From DASPJQ01 sp035299065 (GTDB lineage Bacteria > Bacteroidota > Bacteroidia > Flavobacteriales_D > UBA2798): DNA of 64,000 bases. How positions within the stretch are numbered: the stretch's first letter is position 1; each line of letters begins with the position of its first letter. Below, one piece after another: positions 25,964 through 34,927 of this stretch. The notes beneath the pieces were generated by a model. The model saw nothing but the letters and a program-made list of their open reading frames with translations, made no database searches and was not told the origin of the DNA. Both the position numbers and the translations under genes were made by a program. The stretch is from positions 7,882 through 71,881 of the forward strand of contig DATGXI010000032.1 of NCBI GenBank assembly GCA_035299065.1, given 5' to 3'.

Positions 25964-27373
25964 TTATTTTAATTCACCGTTCATGGGAAAGCACACTACA
26001 AATTCCGTTTTACCCGGTACCGATGTGGGTTTAACCGTACCGTTGTGTTGTTTAATAATTCTGAACACCACATCCAGTCCAAGTCCTGTTCCTTTGCCCA
26101 TTTCTTTTGTTGTAAAAAACGGATCAAAAATGCGGCTCATTATTTCAGGTGGAATACCATCACCGTCATCAATGATGGAAACTTTTACAAACTCACGGTC
26201 GCGCTCGGTTTTAATTTCAATGCGGCCTTTTCCTTTTTTCTCCACCGCATCAATGGCATTGTCCAGCAAATTGGTCCATACCTGGTTGAGTTCACCCACC
26301 ATGGCCTTTACTTCGGGCAACGTTGTATCAAAATTTTCAACCACTTCAATGTTTCCTTTTTTGATTTTGTGATTGAGCATTTTTAATGTATTGCGCAAAC
26401 CAAAATGTATGTCGGTTAACTGCATATCACCGGCACGGTCCATATGCGTGTAATTTTTCACAGCACTTACCAGTTCCGAAATGCGGTTGGAGGCTTCCTG
26501 TATATCCTGCACCATTTTTTCGGTTACAAGGTTATTGTTTACCCAATTGAGCACAGGCGAAAGATCTTTTTCAGGAATAACTGCTAAAAATTCATTTATG
26601 TTCTCTTCAGTAAAACCAAATTCAACCAGGTTCTCTGAAATTTCCATGCTGTTCTCTACATTGTGTTCATCCAACCAGTCGGTAACCTCATCTTCACAGG
26701 CTGATCGTTCCACCAATGACATGGTTGTTTTCTCATTCCGCGCCAATACATCTCTCAAAATATCGGTTACCTTGTCAACCAGCTCGGGTGTCATTTGAAT
26801 GGCCATTACTTTTTTAAATGTTTCGGGCTGGTATTTCAAATGTTGCTTAAGCGCTGTTGAACCCCGCACAATGGCAGCAGCCGGGTTATTTAATTCATGT
26901 GAAAGGCCCGCTGAAAGTTTTCCAAGGGCCATCATTTTTTCATTTTGTTGCTGAAAGGCTGTAAACTCGCGTACACGGCTGGTCATAACCTGCACCAATG
27001 CCTCGGTAAGATCAAAGTGTTGCTGAATAATTTCCATTTTGCGTTCAATGGGAAACGTCATCATTTGCGTATCCTCTGTTGCCTGCCCGGTTCCGTTGGC
27101 TACTTTACCACGTGAAAACGGCAGGTAACCGGTTATATCACCTGGTTCAAACACACCCAATTCCTTAATTGAATTACCCTGCGTAATAAATATTTTTATT
27201 TTACCTGTCACAACAATGTGTGTTCCCTTAACAGGATCGCCCGGCTTAAACAGGTAATCACCTTCTTTAATTATGTAATGCGTACTGTTTTTTACAAACC
27301 AATCCAGTTCGGCAATCGGTACTTCTTTTAGTTCAGGTATATCTTTTAGCCACTCGGCAGTAATTTCTTTCAT
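25964..27373 (-). CDS. Sensor histidine kinase with cyclic-nucleotide-binding-like domain
   Basis: The 469-residue protein has a cNMP-binding fold (residues about 20-135: YIIKEGDYLFKPGDPVKGTHIVVTGKIKIF), a HisKA-type helix with phosphoacceptor His159 (SAGLSHELNNPAAAI) and a HATPase domain (NQVWTNLLDNAIDAVEKKG, IIDDGDGIP, GKGTGLGLDVV). No membrane helix is present, so it is cytoplasmic. It is followed by the receiver-FAD fusion, its probable phosphotransfer partner. The cyclic-nucleotide fold could sense a nucleotide or serve as a protein contact; the ligand is not visible. Confidence 0.93.
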   Translation of the reverse strand: MKEITAEWLKDIPELKEVPIAELDWFVKNSTHYIIKEGDYLFKPGDPVKGTHIVVTGKIKIFITQGNSIKELGVFEPGDITGYLPFSRGKVANGTGQATEDTQMMTFPIERKMEIIQQHFDLTEALVQVMTSRVREFTAFQQQNEKMMALGKLSAGLSHELNNPAAAIVRGSTALKQHLKYQPETFKKVMAIQMTPELVDKVTDILRDVLARNEKTTMSLVERSACEDEVTDWLDEHNVENSMEISENLVEFGFTEENINEFLAVIPEKDLSPVLNWVNNNLVTEKMVQDIQEASNRISELVSAVKNYTHMDRAGDMQLTDIHFGLRNTLKMLNHKIKKGNIEVVENFDTTLPEVKAMVGELNQVWTNLLDNAIDAVEKKGKGRIEIKTERDREFVKVSIIDDGDGIPPEIMSRIFDPFFTTKEMGKGTGLGLDVVFRIIKQHNGTVKPTSVPGKTEFVVCFPMNGELK

Positions 27374-27812
27374 AACATAATATTTACAGGATGTATGTAA
27401 GTGAGGTAAGCACAGGTAATATTTTACGGCATGCGGTTATTAAAAGCAATACAAACAGTGGGCTGTATTGCTGTACTGAAAATAGGCAGTAAACACATTG
27501 CGTTTACCAACCTGCTCTGAAAAAAAATTACGTTTTAGCCCCCATAAAACATACTGATAAACAGCCTTTAGCCATTCGTCAATGTACCCCTTTGCCATTT
27601 TGACACCAAAATTGCCGCTTTATTATGTTCTAGCGCCACGCCTGTCATTTGCGCCCAAAGGCTGCGAAATAACCATTTTGGCTAAACTAAGCATCGGAAA
27701 ACACAAAAATATGCCATCTTATCAAAAACCGCTTGGGCTAAGAACTGCTTAGTTTAATAGTTATTGATGGCATATGGTGCGCACTACACTGGCATATCCA
27801 TTGATAAAATCA
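27374..27812. other. Gene-free spacer with two interleaved inverted repeats
   Basis: No gene is credible in these 439 bases. TAAACTAAGCA at 27683-27693 is exactly complementary to TGCTTAGTTTA at 27746-27756, and ATATGCCATC at 27709-27718 is complementary to GATGGCATAT at 27766-27775. The two pairs cross (a, b, a', b'), the topology of a pseudoknot or of mutually exclusive hairpins. The spacer also contains the start region of the kinase operon. Confidence 0.5.
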
Positions 27813-28595
27813 TTAAATGCTATACTGCTTATTACTGTTATCAGTAATATCATTCCATATAAGCATAATACCGTCATTGAATTTTTCAGCTTTAACTTTG
27901 AAATAATGCATTTCCCCATTTACAGGATTTATAGATTCCTCCTCTGATTTAAGAAGAAACCCTTTTTCTACAACACGAATCCAATTTTCCTTTTTCGTCA
28001 ACCGCCAAACTGGAAACTCCTGGAAAACCTGTTTTCCTACCAGGTCATATCTTTTTTGAAAGTGATTAAACATCTTACTGGTTAAAACAAATTCAAAATC
28101 AGAAATTTCATTATCAGCATTACGAATGGATTTGCATATGACTAGACCAAGCGACATGGTTTTGAAAATGCCATTTAATATTTCCTCTCGTTCCATGTCA
28201 CTTTGAATATTTCTTACAACGCCTATGGTATGCGTAACCATTCCCGATTCATTCGTTTTAAACGGTATATCTGTAATATGAAACCAATGCCAGGCTCCAG
28301 ACTTCACCTTCATTCTGATTTTAATATCCTTTGTTTCACCTTTTTTCAAAAAAACACATTCAGATATATGCTTAACCCTCTCCAGCACGTCTTCAAAATA
28401 AATCCTATCAAGCATCATATTTTCTGCTCCCATAATTTCGTTAACACGTTTATTCAAAAAAGTAAATTTGAGAGTTTCGATTTCTAAAACATATATAATA
28501 TCAGAGGTATTTTCAGTTACTGACTCAATGAAATATTCACATTCATGTATTTTGTGAAGAAGCTTTTGTTCGGCTTGCGAAAAAGTTTGTTTCAT
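27813..28595 (-). CDS. PAS-domain protein without kinase domain
   Basis: ATG 28595 (MKQTFSQAEQKLLHKIHECEYF) is preferred over TTG 28613, which adds six residues. The 260-residue protein has two PAS-like regions: residues about 20-130 (ENTSDIIYVLEIETLKFTFLNKRVNEIMG, GAWHWFHITDIPFKTNESG) and about 150-255 (GLVICKSIRNADNEISDFEFVLTS, MHYFKVKAEKFNDGIMLIWNDIT). No histidine kinase, GGDEF or other output domain follows, and no membrane helix is visible. Either it is a stand-alone sensor that contacts another protein or it is a fragment. Its ending looks natural. Confidence 0.8.
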   Translation of the reverse strand: MKQTFSQAEQKLLHKIHECEYFIESVTENTSDIIYVLEIETLKFTFLNKRVNEIMGAENMMLDRIYFEDVLERVKHISECVFLKKGETKDIKIRMKVKSGAWHWFHITDIPFKTNESGMVTHTIGVVRNIQSDMEREEILNGIFKTMSLGLVICKSIRNADNEISDFEFVLTSKMFNHFQKRYDLVGKQVFQEFPVWRLTKKENWIRVVEKGFLLKSEEESINPVNGEMHYFKVKAEKFNDGIMLIWNDITDNSNKQYSI

Positions 28596-28711
28596 AAATA
28601 AATTTGGTTCCAAAAATGCCCATCAGAAAGGCAAAAATTAATATAAACAAAATAAGAACATTTAATCTACTTATCATCCATAAAAAAAGGATTTTTTTAT
28701 ACTCAATAAAC

Positions 28712-28733
28712 AAACTTGCACAAGTGCAAGTTT
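28712..28733. promoter_or_regulatory. 22-bp palindrome (AAACTTGCAC-AA-GTGCAAGTTT)
   Basis: Two perfect 10-bp arms are separated by two bases. It lies 117 bases upstream of the PAS gene start and about 205 bases after the small XRE regulator's stop, in a very A/T-rich spacer. No T tract follows, so an operator is more likely than a terminator. Confidence 0.6.
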
Positions 28734-28938
28734 AACTTACATCTCTTTCCTCATTTTGAAAAAATTCCTCATGATAACGCCCGATTATTTTTTTAATTAA
28801 AAATAAAAAACCGTATAAATACTCTTGTTATTATCTGCTTTTTTGTTACGAGGTGTTTTTTTTCAATCCCTTCATTTTAAAAACATTCATTATGAAAAAA
28901 AAACATTTTAACTTTTTAAATTGGATTAAAAAAAACAA

Positions 28939-29145
28939 TTATTGTTTTTTAGTTGACACAAGCAATTCGCGAATGTCCACATCAAGCACAATGGCAATTC
29001 GCTTTAAATCCTTAAGATGCGGCTGAGACCTATTATTACAAATTGATGCAATAGCAGTTGTGCTTTTTCCAATTTTTTTCGAAAGGAAAACCTGGGAATA
29101 CCCTTTAATAACAAGCACTTCTTTTATGCGATTTATTCTCTCCAT
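28939..29145 (-). CDS. Small Cro/CI-type (XRE) DNA-binding regulator
   Basis: ATG 29145 (MERINRIKEVLVIKGYSQ) gives 68 residues; an open frame from 29196 adds 17 mostly hydrophobic residues without purpose. The helix-turn-helix is VFLSKKIGKSTTAIASICNNRSQPHLKDLKRIAIVL, with the usual alanine-to-turn pattern. The protein consists of the DNA-binding domain alone. A palindrome (29264-29283) lies 119 bases upstream of its start, which fits autoregulation. Confidence 0.87.
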   Translation of the reverse strand: MERINRIKEVLVIKGYSQVFLSKKIGKSTTAIASICNNRSQPHLKDLKRIAIVLDVDIRELLVSTKKQ

Positions 29146-29263
29146 CGCGGCCAAATTTAAAGCAATATAGAATAAGAAGAAGAATACATTGTCCAAATAA
29201 CTTAGTCACGTTCATTGGCCAAAAAACTAAATAGGTAAGGTAAACTTGCGTTTATGTAAATAT

Positions 29264-29283
29264 AACTTATATAAATATAAGTT
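29264..29283. promoter_or_regulatory. AACTTATA-TAAA-TATAAGTT palindrome upstream of the XRE gene
   Basis: Perfect 8-bp arms flank TAAA. The AACTT word also occurs in the palindrome at 28712-28733, so the same regulator might bind both; the A/T-rich background makes chance possible. Confidence 0.45.
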
Positions 29284-29403
29284 TATCCATTTTTTATGGA
29301 TGTTTATAACTAAACATTGCTTTTAAAAAAAAAAAAAAGAAATTTATTCAAGAACTGACATTAGTCATATGAAATCACACTATTAAATTGTATTAATGCC
29401 AAG

Positions 29404-30885
29404 CTACTTCATGTTTTCGTACTTGTTTTTCGCATACTCCATAAAATACGTAAAGTTTAATGGTTCGCCCGTAATACGCTGGCACAATTCGGTGGCCGAG
29501 TATTGTTTGCCATGCACATGAATATTTGTACGCAACCACTCACGTAAAGGCAAATAATTGCCACTTGCAATTTGCGCATCCAAACCAGAAATTTGTTTTT
29601 GTGCTGCAGCAAAAAACTGTGCCGCATAAAAACTACCAACCGAGTATGTAGGAAAATAACCAAAACTGCCGTGACTCCAGTGCACGTCCTGCAACACACC
29701 CATTGAGGCTGACGGCACATCAATACCCAGGTATTGCTTGTAAAGTGAATTCCACAACTCAGGCAATTCAGCAACTTTTACTTTTTTCTCCAACAGCATT
29801 ACTTCAATTTCAAAACGTATCATGATGTGAAAATGGTAGGTCAACTCATCGGCATTGGTACGTATAAACGATGGTTTTACCTCGTTCATGGCTTTGTAAA
29901 ACTGCATAACGTCAACACCCTTCATTGATTCCGGAAATAACTTTTGCAATTCAGGATAATAATGTTTCCAGTAATTGAGTGAACGCCCAACATTGTTTTC
30001 CCACAAACGGCTTTGCGATTCATGAATGCCCAGCGACACAGCCTCGCCCATCGGTAAACCATAATTCGCTGGCAGAATTCCCTGTTCATACAAGGCATGA
30101 CCACCTTCATGTATGGTGCTCCATATCATTTCATGCAAATCGTTTTCATTCACGCGGGTGGTTACGCGTACGTCCTGTGGACTAAAGCTGGTGGTAAACG
30201 GGTGCGATGATTTGTCCTGCCGGCCGGCATTAAAATCATACCCCATGTCTTTTAAAAGTTTAATGCCAAAATCCCATTGCTTTTGTGAGTCATAATGATT
30301 ACTCATGAATTTGGAGTCAACCTGGAAAGGTGTTATGCTTTTTACAAAATCAACCAGTTGATCTTTCACATCAGCAAACAGTACTTTTATTTGCGCAACG
30401 GTTGCTCCCTGTTCATATTGATCAAGCAAGGCATCGTACGGGTGTTCTTTATACCCCAGCAATTCAGCCTCACGTAATTTAAAATCCACAATAACTTCAA
30501 GCTCCTTTTCAAACAATTTAAAATCGTTTTGCTTTTTGGCGTTTTGCCAGGCGTTGAATGCTTTTGAAATGGCCAGGCTCATGTCCTCAACAAACTGTGC
30601 GGGATATTTGGTACGCATACCGTAATCACGCAACGAGTGTTTGATGTTTGCCTTTTGTTGCTCGTTGAGCGATGCATCGCTTTTCAATTCATTCAGCAAT
30701 TTTCCCAATTCAGGATTTGTGTTGAGCTCGTGTGAATATCCTGCAAGTGTTGCCAGCTGGCGCGCGCGCAAATCGGCACTGGCCGGTGGCATATAGGTTT
30801 CCTGGTCCCACTGCAATACCGCTGATGAATACATGATGTCAGCTGATTTTTGGAGATGGTTTTTATATTTGTCGTAGTTGGTCAT
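29404..30885 (-). CDS. Carboxypeptidase of the M32 family (Taq-type)
   Basis: The 493-residue cytoplasmic enzyme has the M32 zinc site His259-Glu260-x-x-His263 in IHEGGHALYEQG, the following HESQSRLWEN that carries the third ligand, and the N-terminal WDQETYMPP typical of the family. Full length is normal. M32 enzymes remove C-terminal residues from peptides with broad specificity. It is transcribed alone; the gene on its far side (31045) is 159 bases away on the same strand. Confidence 0.95.
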   Translation of the reverse strand: MTNYDKYKNHLQKSADIMYSSAVLQWDQETYMPPASADLRARQLATLAGYSHELNTNPELGKLLNELKSDASLNEQQKANIKHSLRDYGMRTKYPAQFVEDMSLAISKAFNAWQNAKKQNDFKLFEKELEVIVDFKLREAELLGYKEHPYDALLDQYEQGATVAQIKVLFADVKDQLVDFVKSITPFQVDSKFMSNHYDSQKQWDFGIKLLKDMGYDFNAGRQDKSSHPFTTSFSPQDVRVTTRVNENDLHEMIWSTIHEGGHALYEQGILPANYGLPMGEAVSLGIHESQSRLWENNVGRSLNYWKHYYPELQKLFPESMKGVDVMQFYKAMNEVKPSFIRTNADELTYHFHIMIRFEIEVMLLEKKVKVAELPELWNSLYKQYLGIDVPSASMGVLQDVHWSHGSFGYFPTYSVGSFYAAQFFAAAQKQISGLDAQIASGNYLPLREWLRTNIHVHGKQYSATELCQRITGEPLNFTYFMEYAKNKYENMK

Positions 30886-31044
30886 GCAGGAAAGTTAATA
30901 AAAAAATTAAGCAGCAGCCGTTGGCAGCAGCATGCGGAACAATTTTTTTATTGGCATTTTTTGAACTTTTGAGAAACGTGATTTAGAGCCCAGGCACTAT
31001 ACTTTCTTTTCAAACCTTTTCCCAGCCTGGAAAGCTGAACAATT

Positions 31045-31368
31045 TTATTTGATTAACTTAAAATTGATTTGTTTATCGCTTAAATGAATCATGTAGCTTT
31101 CAAATAACGAATATGCTTTTTTTATCTTGTACTCCCTGAAATTAGTTTCCGGCACAAGGCCGCCCTGGACCGTGGCGTCTAAAACCGGATTGGGACAGCC
31201 GTTACGTAAAATTTCCATATGATGCGGATTCCAACAGCTAAAATTTTTAATTGCGCTTAAATATTCCATAAAGGTGACTGTTGGTCTTTGTTTCACATTT
31301 CCCTGACAAAATACAGGGCTGTGTGACAAAAACAAAACAAAAACAATTGTCAAATTCGCTTTTTTCAC
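31045..31368 (-). CDS. Small secreted hypothetical protein
   Basis: The 107-residue product starts with a signal peptide (MKKANLTIVFVLFLSHSPVFCQ). The mature part of about 85 residues has two cysteines (FSCWNPHHM and NGCPNPVLD). It could form one disulfide in the periplasm. I do not recognise it. It sits about 80 bases after the DUF4835 gene on the same strand. Confidence 0.65.
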   Translation of the reverse strand: MKKANLTIVFVLFLSHSPVFCQGNVKQRPTVTFMEYLSAIKNFSCWNPHHMEILRNGCPNPVLDATVQGGLVPETNFREYKIKKAYSLFESYMIHLSDKQINFKLIK

Positions 31369-31446
31369 TTTTTACTGCATTTATTTTAAATGAATGTGGC
31401 AATGTACTACAGGGCTAACTAACTAGAAACTAAGAACTACGAAAAA

Positions 31447-32409
31447 CTACTTGTTCGCGTTAATCTTATTGTACTTATTGAGATTGGCCGGATCAATTGA
31501 TTTGAGTAGTGTAAATGCTTTTGTTTTCACATCGGGTGCAGCGCCACCAAAAAGGTTCACCAACTCATCAACCTTGGTTGAGAAAAACACCTGTACATTA
31601 AATGAACCTGGACGCGATTTATGTATTTTTTGAAGCAATTCAAGACAAGCTATTACAGCGTTTGTGCCTTTATTCACATCACCATACAACACATCAAACC
31701 CTTCACGATGATATTTATAATACACTTCACGCAATGGCTGAAACAATTGCTGCAATGCGTTTTCAACTAACCAGTAGCGGTTACGCTGCCCCTCGGCTGC
31801 GCGCCATCCCGGTTCAGACACACCTTGCGCATTGGTACAAATTTGCTGGGCTTTTAAAAACCATTTTGTACCACCTTCAAGTGCATACGAATCATAATCA
31901 TACCCCATGATCATGTAACAGTAAAATGCTATTACCGATGACAAATTATCACGATGGCGGTCAATGGAGAATTGTATGGCGGTACCACGCTGGTATTTAA
32001 ATTTAAAATCATTGTCAATCCAGTTAAACACGGTTGACTTGTAGTTGGTGTTGTGAATGGTGCGCGAACTTGTTACCTGTATTGAGCCGCCAAACTCATC
32101 GCTGCTGGGCTGCTCGCTCAGGTTAATAAGCAGGTTCATTTCAATGCGCTCTTCAATCTTGAAATTGTCGGTTCCCCAACGGGTGTTGTTGATGAACTCA
32201 CGCAGTGCACCTTTTAACTCTTCAAACACCTGCTTATCGGCAGCTGATGTTTGCAACGATGGTGAAATGATGTCAACCTTGCAATTGAATTCCTGTGCAT
32301 TGGCATTACTGAGCGTAAAAATTACTAAAAGGATAGACAGCAGTTTCCAATTTTGAAATTCGAATTTCGAAATTCGGGGTATCAATTTATATGTTTTGCG
32401 CAATAGCAT
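31447..32409 (-). CDS. DUF4835-family envelope protein
   Basis: The product of up to 320 residues matches the DUF4835 family of Bacteroidota: AQEFNCKVDIISPSLQTSAADKQVFEELKGALREFINNTRWG near the mature start, then SSVIAFYCYMIMGYDYDSYALEGGTKWF. The start is uncertain. ATG 32409 overlaps coaBC by 23 bases and gives a tail of about 20 residues before the signal peptide core LLSILLVIFTLSNANAQ. Part of that tail is encoded by a GAATTTCGAA-type repeat (32353-32377). A TTG start within the core is possible. The usual gene order bamD-rpoZ-coaBC-DUF4835 is kept. Confidence 0.88.
   Translation of the reverse strand: MLLRKTYKLIPRISKFEFQNWKLLSILLVIFTLSNANAQEFNCKVDIISPSLQTSAADKQVFEELKGALREFINNTRWGTDNFKIEERIEMNLLINLSEQPSSDEFGGSIQVTSSRTIHNTNYKSTVFNWIDNDFKFKYQRGTAIQFSIDRHRDNLSSVIAFYCYMIMGYDYDSYALEGGTKWFLKAQQICTNAQGVSEPGWRAAEGQRNRYWLVENALQQLFQPLREVYYKYHREGFDVLYGDVNKGTNAVIACLELLQKIHKSRPGSFNVQVFFSTKVDELVNLFGGAAPDVKTKAFTLLKSIDPANLNKYNKINANK
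32353..32377. repeat. GAATTTCGAA-type repeat inside the DUF4835 gene start
   Basis: The stretch TTTGAAATTCGAATTTCGAA and following bases is a copy of the spacer repeat seen at 14107, 47218 and 55780, and here falls within the N-terminal coding part of a gene, between the first ATG and the signal peptide core. Confidence 0.7.
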
Positions 32410-33589
32410 TTAAAATATGATGTGCCGTTTGGGCCTTTGTGTTTAACTCAAAACTAGCAATTTTATTGTGTTTGGTGATAATTGTAACTTTATTGGTATC
32501 GTGCCCAAAACCAGCGCCCTGGTCCTGCAAGCTATTGAGTACGATCATGTCAAGGTTTTTGGCTTCCAGTTTTTGTTTGGCGTGCTCCAGTTCATTGTTG
32601 GTTTCAAGGGCAAAACCCACTAAAAACTGGCTTGTTTTGGTTGCGCCTAACTGCTTAAGAATATCGGTTGTTTTTTCAAGTTCAAGGCTCATGCTTTGGC
32701 CGGCTTTTTTAATTTTTTGGTCGGCACGGTTTACCGGGCGGTAGTCAGCAACAGCCGCGGCCATGATCACAACATGGGTACTGGCATAGTGTTTTTGCAC
32801 TGCGGTCAACATATCATTTGCCGAAACAACTTTTTCAAGTTTTACGTTTGCGGGTTTTTCCAGTTGCGATGGGCCCGATATCAATGTAACATTTGCTCCG
32901 GCATTTGCCAGGGCTGTGGCCAGCGCATACCCCATTTTACCAGTGCTGTGGTTACCAATAAAACGTACGGGATCCAATTCTTCAAAGGTTGGTCCGGCTG
33001 TTACAAGTACTTGTTTACCTATGAATTTTCCTTCGAATGAGTTATGCAAAAAAAAAGCGGAAATTTTTTCGAGTATTGCTTCAGGTTCGGCCAAACGCCC
33101 ATCGCCAATTAACCCACTTGCCAGTTCGCCTTTGCCGGGGTCAATAATGGCAACACCTTTTTCGTTAAGCGTTTTTAAATTGTTTTGTGTACTGAAGTGG
33201 TGGTACATGTCGTGGTCCATTGCGGGTGCCACCATAACCGGGCATTTTGCACTAAGCCAGGTGGTGAGTAATAGGTTATCGGCAATGCCATACACCATTT
33301 TACCCAGCGTGTTTGCACTTGCAGGAGCAATAATGAAAAGGTCGGCCCAGGCCCCCAGTTCAACATGGTTAACCCACTCGCCTGTTTTTTCGTTTTGAAG
33401 CAAATCAATAAGCACAGGATTTTTGGAAAGCGTGGCAAACGTGGTTGGTGATACAAAACCGGTTGCTGAAGGAGTCATGATGACTTTAACTTGTGCACCT
33501 TCCTGCACAAGTAAACGCACAAGGTAAACGGCTTTATAGGCCGAAATACTTCCGGTAACGCCAAGAAGGATTTTTCTTCCCCGTACCAT
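32387..33589 (-). CDS. coaBC: Bifunctional phosphopantothenoylcysteine decarboxylase / phosphopantothenate-cysteine ligase
   Basis: The 400-residue protein has the decarboxylase (CoaC) half at residues 1-180: GRKILLGVTGSISAYKAVYL, PAMDHDMY and VIDPGKGELASGLIGDGRL are its flavin and active-site segments. The ligase (CoaB) half has VLVTAGPTFEELDPVRFIGNHSTGKMGYALA and DFKIKKA-like (DQKIKKAGQSMSLELEKTTDILK). It makes 4'-phosphopantetheine from phosphopantothenate, cysteine and CTP for coenzyme A. It lies between rpoZ (25 bases upstream) and DUF4835. Confidence 0.96.
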   Translation of the reverse strand: MVRGRKILLGVTGSISAYKAVYLVRLLVQEGAQVKVIMTPSATGFVSPTTFATLSKNPVLIDLLQNEKTGEWVNHVELGAWADLFIIAPASANTLGKMVYGIADNLLLTTWLSAKCPVMVAPAMDHDMYHHFSTQNNLKTLNEKGVAIIDPGKGELASGLIGDGRLAEPEAILEKISAFFLHNSFEGKFIGKQVLVTAGPTFEELDPVRFIGNHSTGKMGYALATALANAGANVTLISGPSQLEKPANVKLEKVVSANDMLTAVQKHYASTHVVIMAAAVADYRPVNRADQKIKKAGQSMSLELEKTTDILKQLGATKTSQFLVGFALETNNELEHAKQKLEAKNLDMIVLNSLQDQGAGFGHDTNKVTIITKHNKIASFELNTKAQTAHHILNAIAQNI

Positions 33590-33614
33590 GTTGTGTCAAT
33601 TGAAAATAGTGAGA

Positions 33615-33944
33615 TTATTTCTCAGGTTGTACAGGATCGTTGAAGAAAACTTTTTTCTCTTCAAATTCCTGGATGGCGATAGCCGAAGGCTTAGGCAATT
33701 TCTCGTAGAATTTTGAAATCTCGATTTGCTCGCGGTTTTCAAAAATTTCTTCAAGGTTATCATTATGTGTAGCAAACTCCTGAAGTTTGTTGTATAACTC
33801 TTCTTTAATAGCGGTAGAAACCTGGTTGGCCCTTTTAGAAATCACTGCAATTGATTTGTATACATTACCGGTTTGCTCCTGTAATTTATCCACGTCACGT
33901 GTAATGGTTGTTTTTTCGGCAGTTGATGTTTTGTAGTTACCCAT
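33615..33944 (-). CDS. rpoZ: RNA polymerase omega subunit (Bacteroidota type)
   Basis: The 109-residue protein has the Bacteroidota omega pattern: TGNVYKSIAVISKRANQVSTAIKEELYNKLQEF is the core where other bacteria have RxxxAxxRAxQL, and the tail ISKFYEKLPKPSAIAIQEFEEKKVFF is typical of the phylum. Omega promotes assembly of the polymerase beta' subunit. It begins 1 base after bamD ends, in the conserved order bamD-rpoZ-coaBC. Confidence 0.9.
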   Translation of the reverse strand: MGNYKTSTAEKTTITRDVDKLQEQTGNVYKSIAVISKRANQVSTAIKEELYNKLQEFATHNDNLEEIFENREQIEISKFYEKLPKPSAIAIQEFEEKKVFFNDPVQPEK

Positions 33945-33945
33945 G

Positions 33946-34749
33946 TTACTTTGTTTTACTTTTTTTCACTTTCTCCAAAGCCTCGTTGTAGTAATAATCG
34001 GCTTTCTTCCGTTTTTTGCTATTGGCAAAGGCGGCCACAAAATTAGTATAAGATTTAATAGTTTGTTCAAATCTTTCTACTTTTTTACTTTCAATGCTCT
34101 CAGTGGCATATATGTAGTCACTTTCAATGATCAGGAACATGGCTTCTTCCTTAAAAGGCGTGTTCGGATATTTATCAAGCATTGATTTTAAGGCAATTGA
34201 GGCCGACTTGTAATTCATGATCTTGTGATACAGCTTGGCATTTTCAAAAGCCTTTTTTTCAAGTTTAAAATTTAAACTGTCAATAATGTTATTGCAACGC
34301 GGTTTTCGGTCACTTTCAGGGTATTTATCCAGAAATTGCTGAAAATCCTTGATGGCTTCAACGGTTTCGGTTTGGTCAAGGCTCCAGCGCGGAGAGTTGC
34401 GAAGGTTGCAGATACCGCTCATAAACAGACACTCTTCGGCTTTTTGACCTGCCGGGTACAGTTTTGAAAAATTCTTGAAATAGTACCCCGCCAGGTAATA
34501 CTCTTTGGTGTAATAATGGCAATAACAGTACTTATAATAGGCTGGTTCACCTTTGGCTGTTGGTCGCAATAAGGGAAGTATTTCTTCCAATAGGGCCATG
34601 GAGCGGGTATAATCCTTTTTGTCATAGTACTCCATAGCCTTCTCGTACTTAAGGTTATAATCACTGCTTTTGAGCAGCTTGTTGTACTTATTACAGGTTG
34701 ATGAAATAAGGGTGAGACCAATAAAAACAGCAAAAAGGCGTAGCTTCAT
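33946..34749 (-). CDS. bamD: Outer-membrane assembly lipoprotein BamD
   Basis: The 267-residue product has a lipoprotein signal with cysteine near residue 19 (FIGLTLISSTCNKY). It then has five TPR-like helix pairs, for example YEKAMEYYDKKDYTRSMALLEEIL, YLAGYYFKNFSKLYP, PRCNNIIDSLNFKLEKKAFENAKLYHKI and SASIALKSMLDKYPNTPFKEEAMFLI. BamD is a core part of the BAM machine that inserts beta barrels. It is the first gene of a four-gene operon. Confidence 0.94.
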   Translation of the reverse strand: MKLRLFAVFIGLTLISSTCNKYNKLLKSSDYNLKYEKAMEYYDKKDYTRSMALLEEILPLLRPTAKGEPAYYKYCYCHYYTKEYYLAGYYFKNFSKLYPAGQKAEECLFMSGICNLRNSPRWSLDQTETVEAIKDFQQFLDKYPESDRKPRCNNIIDSLNFKLEKKAFENAKLYHKIMNYKSASIALKSMLDKYPNTPFKEEAMFLIIESDYIYATESIESKKVERFEQTIKSYTNFVAAFANSKKRKKADYYYNEALEKVKKSKTK

Positions 34750-34757
34750 ACAGATCG

Positions 34758-34765
34758 CAAAATTA
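34758..34765 (-). promoter_or_regulatory. Possible -7 box of the bamD operon (TAATTTTG)
   Basis: On the minus strand TAATTTTG fits TAnnTTTG. It lies only 8 bases from the bamD start, so the transcript would be almost leaderless. Confidence 0.3.
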
Positions 34766-34894
34766 GTGTTTAAATTGAAACACAGCGTTAAAACACGTTA
34801 AAGGGGGCAATATTGCCTGGGTTGATGTTAAAAAACCTGAACAAAAAGCCTGTTTTGAACAAACACAAGGCTATACGTCAGCCCTTAAAATTAT

Positions 34895-34902
34895 TACATT
34901 TG
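34895..34902 (+). promoter_or_regulatory. Possible -7 box (TACATTTG)
   Basis: TACATTTG fits TAnnTTTG and ends 25 bases before the GTG start of the alpha-oxoamine synthase, giving a leader of about 20 bases. No clear -33 box at the usual distance. Confidence 0.4.
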
Positions 34903-34927
34903 TGCACACTAATTAAACATTGTATCC

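Noticed and set aside
28890..29035. Plus-strand frame starting MKKKHFNFLNWIKK
   Set aside because: It runs into the antisense of the XRE gene, and its start is only a poly-A stretch.
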